Notes under the pieces: model-generated
The model's input: only the letters and a program-made list of their open reading frames with translations
Told to the model about the DNA's origin: nothing
Databases searched by the model: none
Made by a program: the position numbers and the translations under genes
Shown here: positions 12,999-13,324 of the stretch, piece after piece
Layout: each line of letters opens with the position of its first letter
Position numbering within the stretch: position 1 is the first letter of the stretch
From: an uncultured Bacilli bacterium
Lineage (GTDB): Bacteria > Bacillota_I > Bacilli_A > RF39 > UBA660
Length of the DNA stretch: 13,324 nucleotides
NCBI GenBank assembly: GCA_947598425.1
Contig: CANQFH010000025.1
Location: 1-13,324 of the forward strand
Direction of reading: 5' to 3'

Positions 12999-13324
12999 AT
13001 GGAGAACAAAGATGATTCTAATAATATAATAATTTATCAATCTGATGATGGAGAAACTAAAATCGATGTAAAATTGGAAAATGAAACAATTTGGTTATCT
13101 CAACAGCAAATGGCTGTATTATATAAAACTACTAAACAAAATATAAGTTTACACATTAAAAACATATTTGATGAAAATGAATTGGATGAAAATTCAACAG
13201 TCAAGGAATTCTTGACAGTTCGAAGTGAAGGAAGTAGAAATGTAGAGAGAAATGTTAAATATTATAATTTAGATATGATTATTTCTTTAGGATATCGTAT
13301 TAAATCTAAAATAGCTACTAATTT
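12999..13324 (+). CDS. rhuM: RhuM family protein, 3' end cut by window edge
   Basis: Only the first 108 codons are present; the frame is open to the last base. The product matches the N-terminal half of the RhuM family (named from Salmonella pathogenicity island 3): ETIWLSQQQMAVLYKTTKQ, then ISLHIKNIFDENELDENS, and the hallmark KYYNLDMIISLGYRIKSK followed by TNF, where family members continue into an FRxWAT-like segment. The region around 32-58 looks like a helix-turn-helix. Biochemical function is not established; homologues occur widely in gut bacteria, often in accessory or defence-related islands. AAGGAGGTG at 12985-12993 gives a very strong ribosome site. Three of eight Leu codons are TTG, a codon rare in neighbouring genes, hinting at transfer. 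The 162-nt gap after secA is very A-rich, with no clear terminator or promoter. Confidence 0.85.
   Translation, partial: MENKDDSNNIIIYQSDDGETKIDVKLENETIWLSQQQMAVLYKTTKQNISLHIKNIFDENELDENSTVKEFLTVRSEGSRNVERNVKYYNLDMIISLGYRIKSKIATN

Noticed and set aside
12967..12999. TTGACA at 12967 as a rhuM promoter
   Set aside because: The only -10-like sequence (TATAAA at 12994) is 21 nt away and overlaps the start codon, so it cannot serve rhuM.
1..13324. tRNA, rRNA, CRISPR arrays, insertion sequences, replication origin
   Set aside because: No clover-leaf, no regular spacer repeats, no transposase or terminal inverted repeats, and no DnaA-box cluster was seen.

Overview
The window is very AT-rich, nearly all coding, and every recognisable gene is on the + strand. 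It looks like a chromosomal segment of a small-genome, spore-forming (or formerly spore-forming) member of the Bacilli, of the kind seen among uncultured gut lineages such as RF39. The basis is the gene set (SpoIIR, SpoIID, SpoIIQ, YwzB/DUF1146, long HPF, SecA), strong TTA/AGT/AAT codon preference, and standard Firmicutes signals (AAGGAG or GGTGA ribosome sites, TTGACA/TATAAT promoters, hairpin plus U-tract terminators). Trp is encoded by TGG and secA ends in TGA, so the Mollicutes TGA=Trp code is not in use. The exact lineage is inference.

Layout. (1) 50-3556: a membrane-anchored cysteine-rich surface protein, spoIIR, an MntP-family cation exporter, a second membrane-anchored protein carrying three tandem copies of a cysteine-pair domain, and a tiny membrane peptide that overlaps its end; a strong hairpin closes the unit. 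(2) 3588-5727: a near-consensus promoter, a ~130-nt structured leader, murA (peptidoglycan precursor synthesis), and a membrane-anchored SGNH-hydrolase-like protein with degraded catalytic blocks. (3) 5733-6371: a small one-TM protein with a Lys/Arg/Tyr/His-rich tail, and rpmE (ribosomal protein L31), each with its own promoter. (4) 6389-9235: rpiB, ywzB (DUF1146), spoIID, spoIIQ and a short protein resembling a shrunken MreB/actin-fold protein, very tightly packed. (5) 9277-12836: three monocistronic housekeeping units, csp, hpf and secA. (6) 12999-end: the first part of a RhuM-family gene, probably accessory DNA.

How it fits together. From memory of the Bacillus subtilis map, spoIIR-mntP-rpiB, ywzB-spoIID-spoIIQ-(spoIIID)-mbl, rpmE/murA and hpf(yvyD)-secA lie in the same broad arc of the chromosome; here they are condensed into 12 kb. 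The sporulation genes form a logical set: SpoIIR is the forespore-to-mother-cell signal that activates sigma-E, SpoIID remodels septal peptidoglycan during engulfment, and SpoIIQ is the forespore side of the engulfment zipper/feeding channel. MurA supplies the cell wall that SpoIID trims. The actin-like protein sits where B. subtilis has mbl.

The least explained content is the pair of cysteine-pair membrane proteins around spoIIR-mntP, the overlapping 38-aa membrane peptide, the murA leader, the relic actin-like protein after a SpoIIQ that has lost every zinc ligand, and the RhuM junction after secA.
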